From contig JABDRH010000251.1 of assembly GCA_013041835.1 (NCBI GenBank), forward strand, positions 1 through 5,116: a DNA stretch of 5,116 bases, given 5' to 3'. Positions 1 to 5,116 of this stretch are shown piece after piece. The stretch's first letter is position 1. Each line of letters begins with the position of its first letter. Made by a program: the position numbers and the translations under genes. This DNA comes from Desulfatitalea sp. GTDB taxonomy: Bacteria; Desulfobacterota; Desulfobacteria; Desulfobacterales; Desulfosarcinaceae. A model generated the notes under the pieces. The model worked only from the letters and a program-made list of their open reading frames with translations, did not search any database and was not told the origin of the DNA.

Positions 1-543
1 GTAAGCTGCTGCGCCGTGCTGTACGACCGGATTGGCGCGGGCGGCGCGGTGGCGGTCGCGGCCGGGGGGCTATTGTCCGGCCGGGCCTGGTTGATGATCG
101 CCGTGGCGCTTTGTTTGACGGCTGCCGGTTGGGGCGCCCGACTACGGCATCGGCCGTTGTTGACGGGCAAACGCAACATGGTACTGGTTGCCGCAGGCAC
201 CCTGCTTTGGCTGTACGCGGTGAGACAGGCGGTGCTCCATGGTGTGGCGCCCTATGTCTTCCAGGTTTTGCATCACCCGTGCCCATGGTGCTTGTTTTTG
301 GTTGAACACGACATGATGGGTGTATTGCTCTTCGGGCCGCCGCTTTTGGTGCTGTTTGAGATCACCGCCATCCTGACAGCCTCTGTCCTGAGAGATGCAT
401 ATCCCGCCTTGGCGGAACCGGCCCTTGCCAGAGTGCGCCGTGCCGGTTCTCGCCTGGTCGTGTTCATGCTCTTTTTTACCTGCGCCGCGACGGCGCCGGT
501 TTTCAATTGGTGGGTGCGGTTCGGCGGTTGGATGGATAAATAA
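1..543 (+). CDS. Polytopic membrane protein with CPWC motif, 5' truncated by window edge
   Basis: The frame is open from base 1 to the TAA at 541-543, giving 180 visible residues. The GTG at 16 has no Shine-Dalgarno before it, so the gene most likely begins outside the window. Hydrophobic segments lie at about residues 14-43, 58-78, 105-129 and 151-166, separated by Arg-rich loops, which indicates an inner-membrane protein. The most distinctive element is His-His-Pro-Cys-Pro-Trp-Cys (Cys94 and Cys97) just before a membrane segment, followed by Glu-His-Asp. A CxxC at a membrane face is reminiscent of VKOR/DsbB-type thiol oxidoreductases or of metal-binding sites, but I do not recognise the family and assign no function. 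A decayed copy of residues 39-80 lies at 4079-4229. The stop is followed within three bases by a TTGACA box, so this gene probably ends its own transcription unit. Confidence 0.75.
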   Translation, partial: VSCCAVLYDRIGAGGAVAVAAGGLLSGRAWLMIAVALCLTAAGWGARLRHRPLLTGKRNMVLVAAGTLLWLYAVRQAVLHGVAPYVFQVLHHPCPWCLFLVEHDMMGVLLFGPPLLVLFEITAILTASVLRDAYPALAEPALARVRRAGSRLVVFMLFFTCAATAPVFNWWVRFGGWMDK

Positions 544-545
544 GG

Positions 546-574
546 TTGACAATTTAGTAAAAAGTTACTCTTTT
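546..574 (+). promoter_or_regulatory. Possible sigma-70 promoter for the EIIA/ClC/Usp cluster
   Basis: A perfect TTGACA (546-551) lies right after the preceding stop codon. With a 17-bp spacer the -10 position reads TCTTTT (569-574), only a 3/6 match to TATAAT. The surrounding stretch is AT-rich in an otherwise GC-rich region and sits about 85 bp before the next start codon. This placement supports a promoter, but the weak -10 leaves it uncertain. Confidence 0.35.
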
Positions 575-640
575 AGAGAGTTTGCTTGCATGTTTGATTT
601 CCTGTCGGGGGTCCAACCCATTGGGGAGGCATGCGGCCTA

Positions 641-647
641 AAGGGAG
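641..647 (+). promoter_or_regulatory. Ribosome binding site that selects the ATG at 658
   Basis: AAGGGAG is separated by 10 bases from the ATG at 658. The upstream in-frame ATG at 631 has a GGGGAGG (623-629) only one base away, too close for normal initiation, and would add nine residues ahead of the HTH that look non-structural. The start at 658 is therefore preferred. Confidence 0.6.
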
Positions 648-657
648 TGGTCTTGTT

Positions 658-1353
658 ATGGAATTGTCCATCGACGAAGTGGCAAAGCGCCTCAATGTAC
701 CGCTGGAAACTGTGCAGCGGTGGGTTCGTCAGGGCAAAATCCCCATGTTGCACCAACGCGGTGAATATACGATTCGGGTGGAGATGCTCAAGCGTTGGGC
801 GGGTGAACGCAAATTGAATGTTCGCACGACCGACACTGACACAGCATCCTCAAGCGATGGTAAAGCCGAGTTCGACGGGGTATTGCCCGCCATGCAACGC
901 GGCGGGGTATTCTACGACCTGGCCGGCGAGACCAAGGAGCAGGTATTGCGATCGGCAGTGACCTGCATGCCTAACTTGGCGCGCATAGACCGTGCCGTCA
1001 TCCTAGAAAAGCTCATCGAACGGGAGAACCTGGCCTCTACGGGCATTGGCAACGGCATCGCCTTGCCCCACCCTCGCGCCAATCCGGGCATTGGATTGGT
1101 ATCACCCCAAATCAGTACGTGTTTTCTCAAACGTCCCATCGATTTTGACGCCATCGACCGACAGCCGGTAGCGGTGTTGATGGTGCTGCTCAGCAATACC
1201 ACCGAGTTGCATCTGAGCCTGCTCTCCAAACTCTCCTTCTTTTTGCGCGACCGATCGTTTTGCGACCTGCTGCGCACCATACCCACCAGTGACCGACTGT
1301 TTGCGCGCATTGCCACCATGGAAGGCATAGAGCATTCAACACTTCCGAAATGA
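658..1353 (+). CDS. HTH DNA-binding domain fused to PTS EIIA (PtsN/fructose-type) domain
   Basis: A 231-residue protein with two parts. Residues 1 to about 52 form a MerR/excisionase-type winged helix-turn-helix (SIDEVAKRLNVPLETVQRWV, then a GKIP turn). A polar linker at about 53-80 leads to a PTS EIIA type-2 domain (about 88-225). The EIIA motif GIALPHPR contains the expected phosphorylation site His138 (codon 1069-1071); the second conserved His of the fold is His185 in TELHLSLL. In this family EIIA receives phosphate from HPr or NPr and either passes it to a sugar permease or, as EIIA-Ntr, acts purely as a regulator. No EIIB or EIIC is visible here, so a regulatory role is more likely. Its last four bases overlap the ClC gene (ATGA), which implies translational coupling. 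Whether the HTH binds DNA, and where, is not shown by the sequence. Confidence 0.88.
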   Translation: MELSIDEVAKRLNVPLETVQRWVRQGKIPMLHQRGEYTIRVEMLKRWAGERKLNVRTTDTDTASSSDGKAEFDGVLPAMQRGGVFYDLAGETKEQVLRSAVTCMPNLARIDRAVILEKLIERENLASTGIGNGIALPHPRANPGIGLVSPQISTCFLKRPIDFDAIDRQPVAVLMVLLSNTTELHLSLLSKLSFFLRDRSFCDLLRTIPTSDRLFARIATMEGIEHSTLPK

Positions 1354-3083
1354 TGAAACATTCAAAATACATACAGGCTGTGCAGACCAAATGGGCCATC
1401 ATTCGTTCGGACGACCGCTTAATCGTCATCGCCATGGCCGGCCTGGTGGGCGCCTGCAGCGGCCTGGCGGCCGTGGCGCTGAACCGCACGCTGCATTATT
1501 TATCAGACATGTTTCAGCAGGTCCACCACCACTGGTGGGCCTTTGCCATCCCGGCCGTAGGCGCCAGCTTCTCTGCCATTTTCCTTAACCATGTCCTGCA
1601 TGAACGCGCGGGTCACGGTGTTCCCGAGGTGGTCTACGCCGTATCCCGTCATGGTGGGCTGCTGCGCTTTCGATCCAGTTTTTCGCGCCTGGTTTCAAGC
1701 TGCCTGACCATCGGCAGCGGTGGTTCGGCCGGACCGGAAGCACCGGTGGTGATCAGCGGTGCGGCATTAGGTTCCAATATTGCCCGGATGTTCGCTCTGC
1801 GCGAGCGGCAACGCATTGTACTGGTAGGATGCGGCGCGGCCGGGGCGATTGCTTCCATATTCAACGCGCCCATCACCGGTTTGGTCTTTACGGTGGAGGT
1901 GATCTTGGGGCAATGGCAGGCATTTAATGTGATTCCGATCGCCATTGCCGCGGTGGCCGGTACCGAGGTTAGCCGTCTGCTGCAGGGAAACCAGATTGCT
2001 TTCGCCCATCAGCAGCATTTTGTGGTCAACATCGTGGATATTGCAGCCAGCTTCGGCGTGGTCTTCGTGGCCACGGTGGTATCGGTGCTGTTGGGCAGGC
2101 TGCTTAACGGCATGCACCACGTGGCGGAACGTACGCCGCTGCCCGGATGGGTTCGGCCGGCGGTGGGTGGTGCGGCGGTGGGCATCATCGGCCTCCAATT
2201 GCCTTTGGTGCAGGGTGAAGGCTATCACGCGATATTGGAAATGATCCAGGGGAGCTTCCACCCGGGAATTCTCCTGGCCGCTGTGGCCATTGGGGCTAAA
2301 ATGGTAGCCACCGCCTTGACTTTGGGCTGGGGCGGTTCGGGCGGCATTTTCGCCCCTAGCCTGATGATCGGTGGCCTGGTCGGACTTTTTTACCACCGCG
2401 CCCTCACATGGCTCATCCCATCAGCCGCCTTGAGCAATGAGGGCTGCTTTGCGCTCCTTGGCATGGCCGGTTTGGTCGGCGGCATTTTGCAGGCACCGCT
2501 GACAGCCATCTTTTTGGTAGTCGAAATCACCGGGGGGTATGCCGTGATCTTGCCGTTGATCATCGTCTCCGCCCTGACATCCACCTTCTGCTATTATATC
2601 GAACCCGGCTCCTTCTACTTGCGCGAACTCATTGAAAAAGGGCAGTACATGCCTCCGGGCACGGATGCGCGCATCCTCTCCGATTTGACCGTAGGAGAGC
2701 TGGTGGAAACCGGACACGCACATGTTCCCGGTGATACGCTTTTAAGTGAGTTCATCGAAATACTGCAATATTCAAATCAGCACGTCTTTCCCGTCGTGGC
2801 GCGAGACACGTCACGCTATTTAGGGCTGGTGCTCATTCATCGCATCCGACCCTACCTGTTTGATCGACAGATGCGCGGCATGTTGTTCGTCGAACAAATC
2901 ATGGAGCATGATGTGCCTACGGTGAAATCCGACGACGAACTGTCCCATGTGCTAGAAGTGATGGAGGATCAAGGCCTGGACGCCTTGCCGGTGGTGGAAC
3001 ATGATCAATTCATCGGGATGGTCTCCAAAGCCACCCTGCTGGACCGCTACCGCAAGGAGTTGATTGTACAGGCTGGAATGTGA
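1350..3083 (+). CDS. ClC-family chloride channel/transporter with C-terminal CBS pair
   Basis: A 577-residue protein (ATG at 1350 or the adjacent ATG at 1353) with no clear Shine-Dalgarno, consistent with coupling to the overlapping EIIA gene. Residues about 20-425 are the ClC membrane domain. Its signatures are GHGVPEV (88-94, in place of GSGIPEV), GSGGSAGPEAP (122-132, gating glutamate Glu130), FNAP (171-174) and GGIFAP (331-336); Tyr423 is a candidate for the anion-coordinating Tyr445 of E. coli ClC-ec1. The internal proton glutamate (Glu203 of ClC-ec1) aligns with Val184, next to Glu183. That suggests channel-like rather than strict Cl-/H+ exchange behaviour, although this is inference. 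CBS1 (about 447-504) and CBS2 (about 514-572) form a cytoplasmic regulatory pair; their Ser/Thr-x-x-Asp nucleotide signatures are degenerate. The anion carried (chloride, nitrate or other) cannot be read from sequence. Confidence 0.95.
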   Translation: MMKHSKYIQAVQTKWAIIRSDDRLIVIAMAGLVGACSGLAAVALNRTLHYLSDMFQQVHHHWWAFAIPAVGASFSAIFLNHVLHERAGHGVPEVVYAVSRHGGLLRFRSSFSRLVSSCLTIGSGGSAGPEAPVVISGAALGSNIARMFALRERQRIVLVGCGAAGAIASIFNAPITGLVFTVEVILGQWQAFNVIPIAIAAVAGTEVSRLLQGNQIAFAHQQHFVVNIVDIAASFGVVFVATVVSVLLGRLLNGMHHVAERTPLPGWVRPAVGGAAVGIIGLQLPLVQGEGYHAILEMIQGSFHPGILLAAVAIGAKMVATALTLGWGGSGGIFAPSLMIGGLVGLFYHRALTWLIPSAALSNEGCFALLGMAGLVGGILQAPLTAIFLVVEITGGYAVILPLIIVSALTSTFCYYIEPGSFYLRELIEKGQYMPPGTDARILSDLTVGELVETGHAHVPGDTLLSEFIEILQYSNQHVFPVVARDTSRYLGLVLIHRIRPYLFDRQMRGMLFVEQIMEHDVPTVKSDDELSHVLEVMEDQGLDALPVVEHDQFIGMVSKATLLDRYRKELIVQAGM

Positions 3084-3127
3084 TCCCGTTGTATGGGGAT
3101 TTGAGCGTATAAAGACCAAATTGTGCG

Positions 3128-3134
3128 AAAGGAG
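3128..3134 (+). promoter_or_regulatory. Ribosome binding site that selects the ATG at 3141
   Basis: AAAGGAG with six bases to the ATG at 3141 is a near-consensus Shine-Dalgarno. It rules out the in-frame GTG at 3123, which lies upstream of the site. Confidence 0.8.
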
Positions 3135-3140
3135 AAAATC

Positions 3141-3968
3141 ATGGCCGAACGTTTGCTGCACGTATTTCGCAACACCCCCTTGGGCCGTGAAACCATTTTG
3201 CAATCGCTTTATTTTTGCAAGATGCTGGGAGTTGCGATAGAGGTATATGTGCCCGAATCGAAACAATTTGTCATGTATTTCGATCATGATATGGTTCAAG
3301 TGGATCTGGATGACTCTTATCTAACGACACCCGACAGTGCGACAACGCGCGTCCGGCAACTCGCCGCGGTGTACGGCATAACGCCGACCTTTTTCAAACC
3401 CAAGGCGTTTACAGCCTCTCAACTACCGGACATCTCCACCGCATTCAATTTCATGTGCTGCCCACGCAGTATCAGCGATCTTTCAACGAAAATCGGACTT
3501 GGCCACATCGGCCCTAAAGTGCGGCGCATCATCAGGTCTTCCCATTTTCCCGTACTGATGACCAGCAGTGTCTTCAAGGCCTGGGAGAGCATTACCGTCT
3601 TTTACGGTGGTTCCGCCAACGCCGACAAGGCGCTGCGCTGGGGATTGCACTTGAGCGGGATCACGGGAAAGCCATTGGACCTGTTCACGTATAAGGAGGG
3701 CCGCCAGGAGGCCTATTTTAAAGACCGGATGCAAGCCGCGGGCCTTTGGGATCAAGTACAACGCCGAATGCGCAGTTGGCATCAAGCCGACCAAGGCGTT
3801 TTTGAAGAACATCTGTTCCACGTTCCCCACGATGCCCTGATCGTAGTGGGCGCTTATGGCCACAGCCTGATCAAGGAGGTGCTGTTTGGCAGCAAAATGG
3901 AGGCGATCCAATCATGGATGCCCAATATCATGCTGTTGGTGGGGCCCAATTGCATGGTAGGCCGGTGA
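3141..3968 (+). CDS. Two-domain universal stress protein (UspA-like)
   Basis: A 275-residue soluble protein, about twice the length of a single Usp domain. The C-terminal half (about 150-268) begins with a beta strand of the type ITVFYGGS, has the typical helix of ADKALRWGLHL, and ends with Gly237-x2-Gly240-x9-Gly250-Ser251, the ATP-binding signature of Usp proteins, followed by a NIMLLVG strand. The N-terminal half (about 1-142) has the same layout but a degenerate version (Gly121-x2-Gly124-x9-Ser134), so it may no longer bind nucleotide. No signal peptide or membrane segment is seen. It lies 57 bp after the ClC stop on the same strand, with its own strong Shine-Dalgarno, and is probably co-transcribed. 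Usp proteins are general stress or ATP-dependent regulators; some partner with transporters. A direct link to the ClC protein is inferred only from gene order. Confidence 0.85.
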   Translation: MAERLLHVFRNTPLGRETILQSLYFCKMLGVAIEVYVPESKQFVMYFDHDMVQVDLDDSYLTTPDSATTRVRQLAAVYGITPTFFKPKAFTASQLPDISTAFNFMCCPRSISDLSTKIGLGHIGPKVRRIIRSSHFPVLMTSSVFKAWESITVFYGGSANADKALRWGLHLSGITGKPLDLFTYKEGRQEAYFKDRMQAAGLWDQVQRRMRSWHQADQGVFEEHLFHVPHDALIVVGAYGHSLIKEVLFGSKMEAIQSWMPNIMLLVGPNCMVGR

Positions 3969-4078
3969 CAGGCCCGTTGGAGTTCGACTGGCCAGGCTTT
4001 TCGTTCACCCTTCGGGTGCGGCAAAGAGATAATCCCCCCCCAAAAGTTCCCTTTTTCATATGAACTTTCATCCTCCTC
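3969..4078 (+). other. Intergenic stretch after the Usp gene, no gene seen
   Basis: No gene is seen here. The stretch contains a 5-bp hairpin CACCC/GGGTG (4006-4018), a run of eight C (4034-4041) and a 7-bp inverted repeat AAAGTTC/GAACTTT (4043-4049 and 4062-4068, 12-base loop). None is followed by a proper T tract, so I cannot point to a convincing terminator for the cluster. Confidence 0.5.
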
Positions 4079-4229
4079 TTTTACGACGACCTGTCAGGAC
4101 GCCCGACCGCGGCGTCTCTGGTTCTTGACCGACAAGCAAAACATGTTTCCGGTTGCTGCAGCCCCTTTGCTTTTGCTGCATGCGGCAAGGCAGGCGCTTC
4201 ATAATGACACATCGCCTGTAACGGTGTAA
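4079..4229 (+). pseudogene. Fragment of a paralogue of the membrane gene at the window start
   Basis: Bases 4101-4202 align with bases 136-240 with one 3-base gap and 74 of 102 identical bases counted by hand. The alignment can be extended upstream to 4079 (opposite 114) with 14 of 22 matches. In the matching reading frame 20 of 34 residues are the same, including the core LT-x-K-x-NM followed by V-A-A and the A-x-RQA block. The fragment keeps its frame through the match but has no start codon in front, diverges after the Leu-His at 4197-4202, and meets a TAA at 4227-4229. The CPWC part and the last two membrane segments of the parent are missing. It is on the same strand as the intact copy, about 4 kb away, with the EIIA/ClC/Usp cluster between them. 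It is best read as a truncated, decayed duplicate, though a divergent paralogue cut by deletion is equally possible. Confidence 0.65.
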
Positions 4230-4249
4230 CATGCAAGTGTAACATCAAC
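4224..4249 (+). repeat. Short tandem repeat, 13-bp unit
   Basis: GTGTAACAT occurs at 4224-4232 and again at 4237-4245, a 13-bp period with near-identical flanks. It sits exactly where the similarity to the upstream membrane gene ends, so it may mark a small duplication or slippage at a rearrangement point. Confidence 0.4.
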
Positions 4250-4351
4250 CCCTGGTCGAGGCCATCAAAGACGCTGCCGCATCATGTTTTCCAAAAATGC
4301 AAACCAAAGATAATTCAACCGGTTAACCGCTATGAGTTTTACGGCAAAGCG

Positions 4352-4822
4352 GTGGAGTTGGTCACCGGACTTGACGGCAACGACGGCATCATGCAGGTAA
4401 CGACCAGCAAGAAAGGGATAGATGCGAGCGATAAGCGCGACGATCCAGACGTTCGCAGAAGGCTCGGGAATGCATTGCTCATCGTTTTGGCGGTCACGGC
4501 CGAGCTCGATGACCAATACATGCTTCGCATGATGCTAACGACGCCCACCGAGACGAAACCCGACGAAAATGGGTCCTATTTGATGTCGGCGGAAAGGGCC
4601 GCCATGCTTCTCCAACCCGAATCGTCCGTATGGAGCGATGAAGAGAGACTCGTTCTCCAATTTACCTATGCGGTGATGCGCAAGGAAATGACCGATGACC
4701 TTTGGAATCGCGCCTCAGAAGCTTGGGGGCCGAAGGAGACCATGCGATATATCCAATGGATTGGGATCTATATCTACATGGAGCTTTTCATGTCCGCGCT
4801 GTATCGTCGCCAAATATGGTGA
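4352..4822 (+). CDS. AhpD/carboxymuconolactone decarboxylase-like protein, possibly a remnant
   Basis: The frame is open from 4208 to the TGA at 4820-4822; the first usable start is the GTG at 4352 (156 residues), with an ATG at 4391 as alternative (143 residues). Neither has a Shine-Dalgarno. Residues about 38-62 (ALLIVLAVTAELDDQYMLRM) resemble the first helix pair of the CMD/AhpD fold, and residues about 79-150 (SAERAAMLLQPESSVWSDEER, then a helix ending in an Ile/Tyr/Met-rich segment) resemble its C-terminal helices. The family's CxxC/His catalytic centre is absent: there is no Cys at all, and Met stands where His is usual. The first 35 residues look unlike any domain. Just upstream, another frame (4246-4284) reads plausibly coding-like, which would fit a frameshifted 5' end. 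I favour a decaying gene, but a divergent non-catalytic family member is possible. Confidence 0.45.
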   Translation: MELVTGLDGNDGIMQVTTSKKGIDASDKRDDPDVRRRLGNALLIVLAVTAELDDQYMLRMMLTTPTETKPDENGSYLMSAERAAMLLQPESSVWSDEERLVLQFTYAVMRKEMTDDLWNRASEAWGPKETMRYIQWIGIYIYMELFMSALYRRQIW

Positions 4823-4864
4823 GAAGGAGCAGTATTTACAACCACCATTGGAGAGAACATAAGG

Positions 4865-4912
4865 ATGATATCAACACACGCGGATGTCGTACAGGAGGCC
4901 TCCAAGGCTTGA
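4865..4912 (+). CDS. 15-residue small ORF or beginning of a truncated gene
   Basis: An ATG at 4865 is preceded by GGAGAG (4850-4855) at nine bases, a better initiation signal than that of the larger ORF before it. It reads MISTHADVVQEASKA and stops at TGA 4910-4912. The quality of the start region and the abrupt end suggest the 5' stub of a lost gene, or a short peptide. No homology can be judged at this length. Confidence 0.2.
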   Translation: MISTHADVVQEASKA

Positions 4913-4944
4913 ACATACCTCGCGGAAACAACAAGCAGCCGGCC

Positions 4945-4969
4945 GCCCGGCCGAGTTATTCGGCCGGGC
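4945..4969 (-). terminator. Probable intrinsic terminator after rmlD
   Basis: A 10-bp perfect GC-rich stem (4945-4954 with 4960-4969) with a 5-base loop lies 19 bases past the rmlD stop on the minus strand. Read on that strand it is followed, after about nine bases, by a T-rich stretch (CTTGTTGTTT). On the plus strand no T run follows, so it acts mainly for rmlD. The gap before the T tract makes it imperfect. Confidence 0.5.
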
Positions 4970-4988
4970 ATGCCGCCAAATAGCGCGG

Positions 4989-5116
4989 TCACTGGTACAT
5001 ATCGGCCAACATGTCCCGCAATGCGGCTTCCCAGGGCCGGCGGGGCGTGCCGAAACAATCATCAAAGCTGGAACAGTCCAGCACCGAGTAAGGCGGACGG
5101 GGTGCCGCGGTGGGGT
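4989..5116 (-). CDS. rmlD: dTDP-4-dehydrorhamnose reductase, C-terminal end only
   Basis: Read on the minus strand, the frame is open from the window edge (first full codon 5114-5112) to TGA at 4991-4989, giving 41 residues. The sequence has RPPYSVLD, then SFDDCFG, then PRRPWEAALRDMLADM, which matches the typical C-terminal end of RmlD/RfbD proteins (RPxYSVLDxSKxxxxxG followed by PWxxAL and a short helix). RmlD makes dTDP-L-rhamnose from the 4-keto sugar with NAD(P)H in the cytoplasm, supplying lipopolysaccharide or capsule synthesis. The catalytic and cofactor regions lie outside the window. It runs convergently toward the plus-strand genes and has a hairpin just after its stop. The identification rests on a short stretch, but the motif is characteristic. 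Confidence 0.75.
   Translation of the reverse strand, partial: PTAAPRPPYSVLDCSSFDDCFGTPRRPWEAALRDMLADMYQ

Noticed and set aside
560..575. Similarity of AAAAGTT-x-C with a following T run to 4042-4057 as part of the duplication
   Set aside because: Twelve of 16 matches in low-complexity sequence, and in the wrong order: downstream of the intact gene but upstream of the fragment.
395..817. 140-residue plus-strand ORF bridging the membrane gene and the EIIA gene
   Set aside because: Out of frame with both and overlapping both; no domain character.
1767..2396. 209-residue minus-strand ORF opposite the ClC gene
   Set aside because: A shadow of the ClC coding sequence; its translation is Gln/His/Arg-rich and low in hydrophobic structure, while the plus-strand frame has all ClC motifs.
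3108..3113. TATAAA as a -10 box for a separate Usp promoter
   Set aside because: No -35-like hexamer lies at 15-19 bp upstream; the nearest TTG-type hexamer gives a 13-bp spacer.
4006..4018. CACCC-TTC-GGGTG hairpin as terminator of the cluster
   Set aside because: Only five base pairs, and it is followed by GCGGCAAAGAG rather than a T tract.
4043..4068. Inverted repeat AAAGTTC/GAACTTT as an operator or terminator
   Set aside because: Seven-bp AT-rich arms with a 12-base loop and no T run after it; no second copy elsewhere in the window. Could be chance.
4265..4516. 83-residue minus-strand ORF as the real gene in this stretch
   Set aside because: It lies opposite the CMD-like frame, has no ribosome site, and its translation shows no domain that I recognise.
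4774..5058. 94-residue minus-strand ORF near the window end
   Set aside because: It overlaps rmlD in another frame and has no recognisable domain; the RmlD frame fits a known C-terminal pattern.
1..5116. CRISPR array, tRNA or rRNA genes, insertion sequence
   Set aside because: No spaced direct repeats of CRISPR type, no cloverleaf or rRNA-like sequence, and no transposase or terminal inverted repeats noticed on either strand.

Overview
The window has about 55% GC by eye, dense coding and short intergenic gaps. The gene content (an HTH-EIIA fusion, a ClC transporter with CBS domains, a two-domain universal stress protein, and rhamnose biosynthesis nearby) fits a Gram-negative bacterium. My best guess is a deltaproteobacterium (Desulfobacterota), but this comes from protein style only; no marker gene fixes the taxonomy.

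Layout. Bases 1-543 (+) hold the 3' part of a polytopic membrane protein with a CPWC motif; it starts outside the window. After a 114-bp gap with a TTGACA box comes a tight forward cluster. It contains a DNA-binding/PTS EIIA fusion (658-1353), a ClC-family chloride channel or transporter with a C-terminal CBS pair (1350-3083, overlapping its neighbour by ATGA), and a two-domain Usp-like protein (3141-3968, good Shine-Dalgarno). Bases 3969-4351 carry no intact gene. They do contain a clear fragment, about 72% identical in DNA over 102 nt, of the membrane gene at the window start. Bases 4352-4822 are an open frame with weak AhpD/carboxymuconolactone decarboxylase-like character and no convincing start; it may be a gene remnant. 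On the minus strand, 5116-4989 is the C-terminal end of rmlD (dTDP-4-dehydrorhamnose reductase), which has no listed start because it is cut by the window edge. A GC-rich hairpin follows its stop.

How the genes may work together. The 658-3968 cluster joins a phosphorylatable PTS domain fused to a DNA-binding head, an anion channel with regulatory CBS domains, and an ATP-motif Usp protein. This could be a small module that adjusts anion flux to the energy or phosphorylation state of the cell. That is inference from gene order and domains; EIIA-Ntr control of potassium transport in enterobacteria is the nearest known precedent. The region between the cluster and rmlD looks like decaying DNA holding gene fragments.
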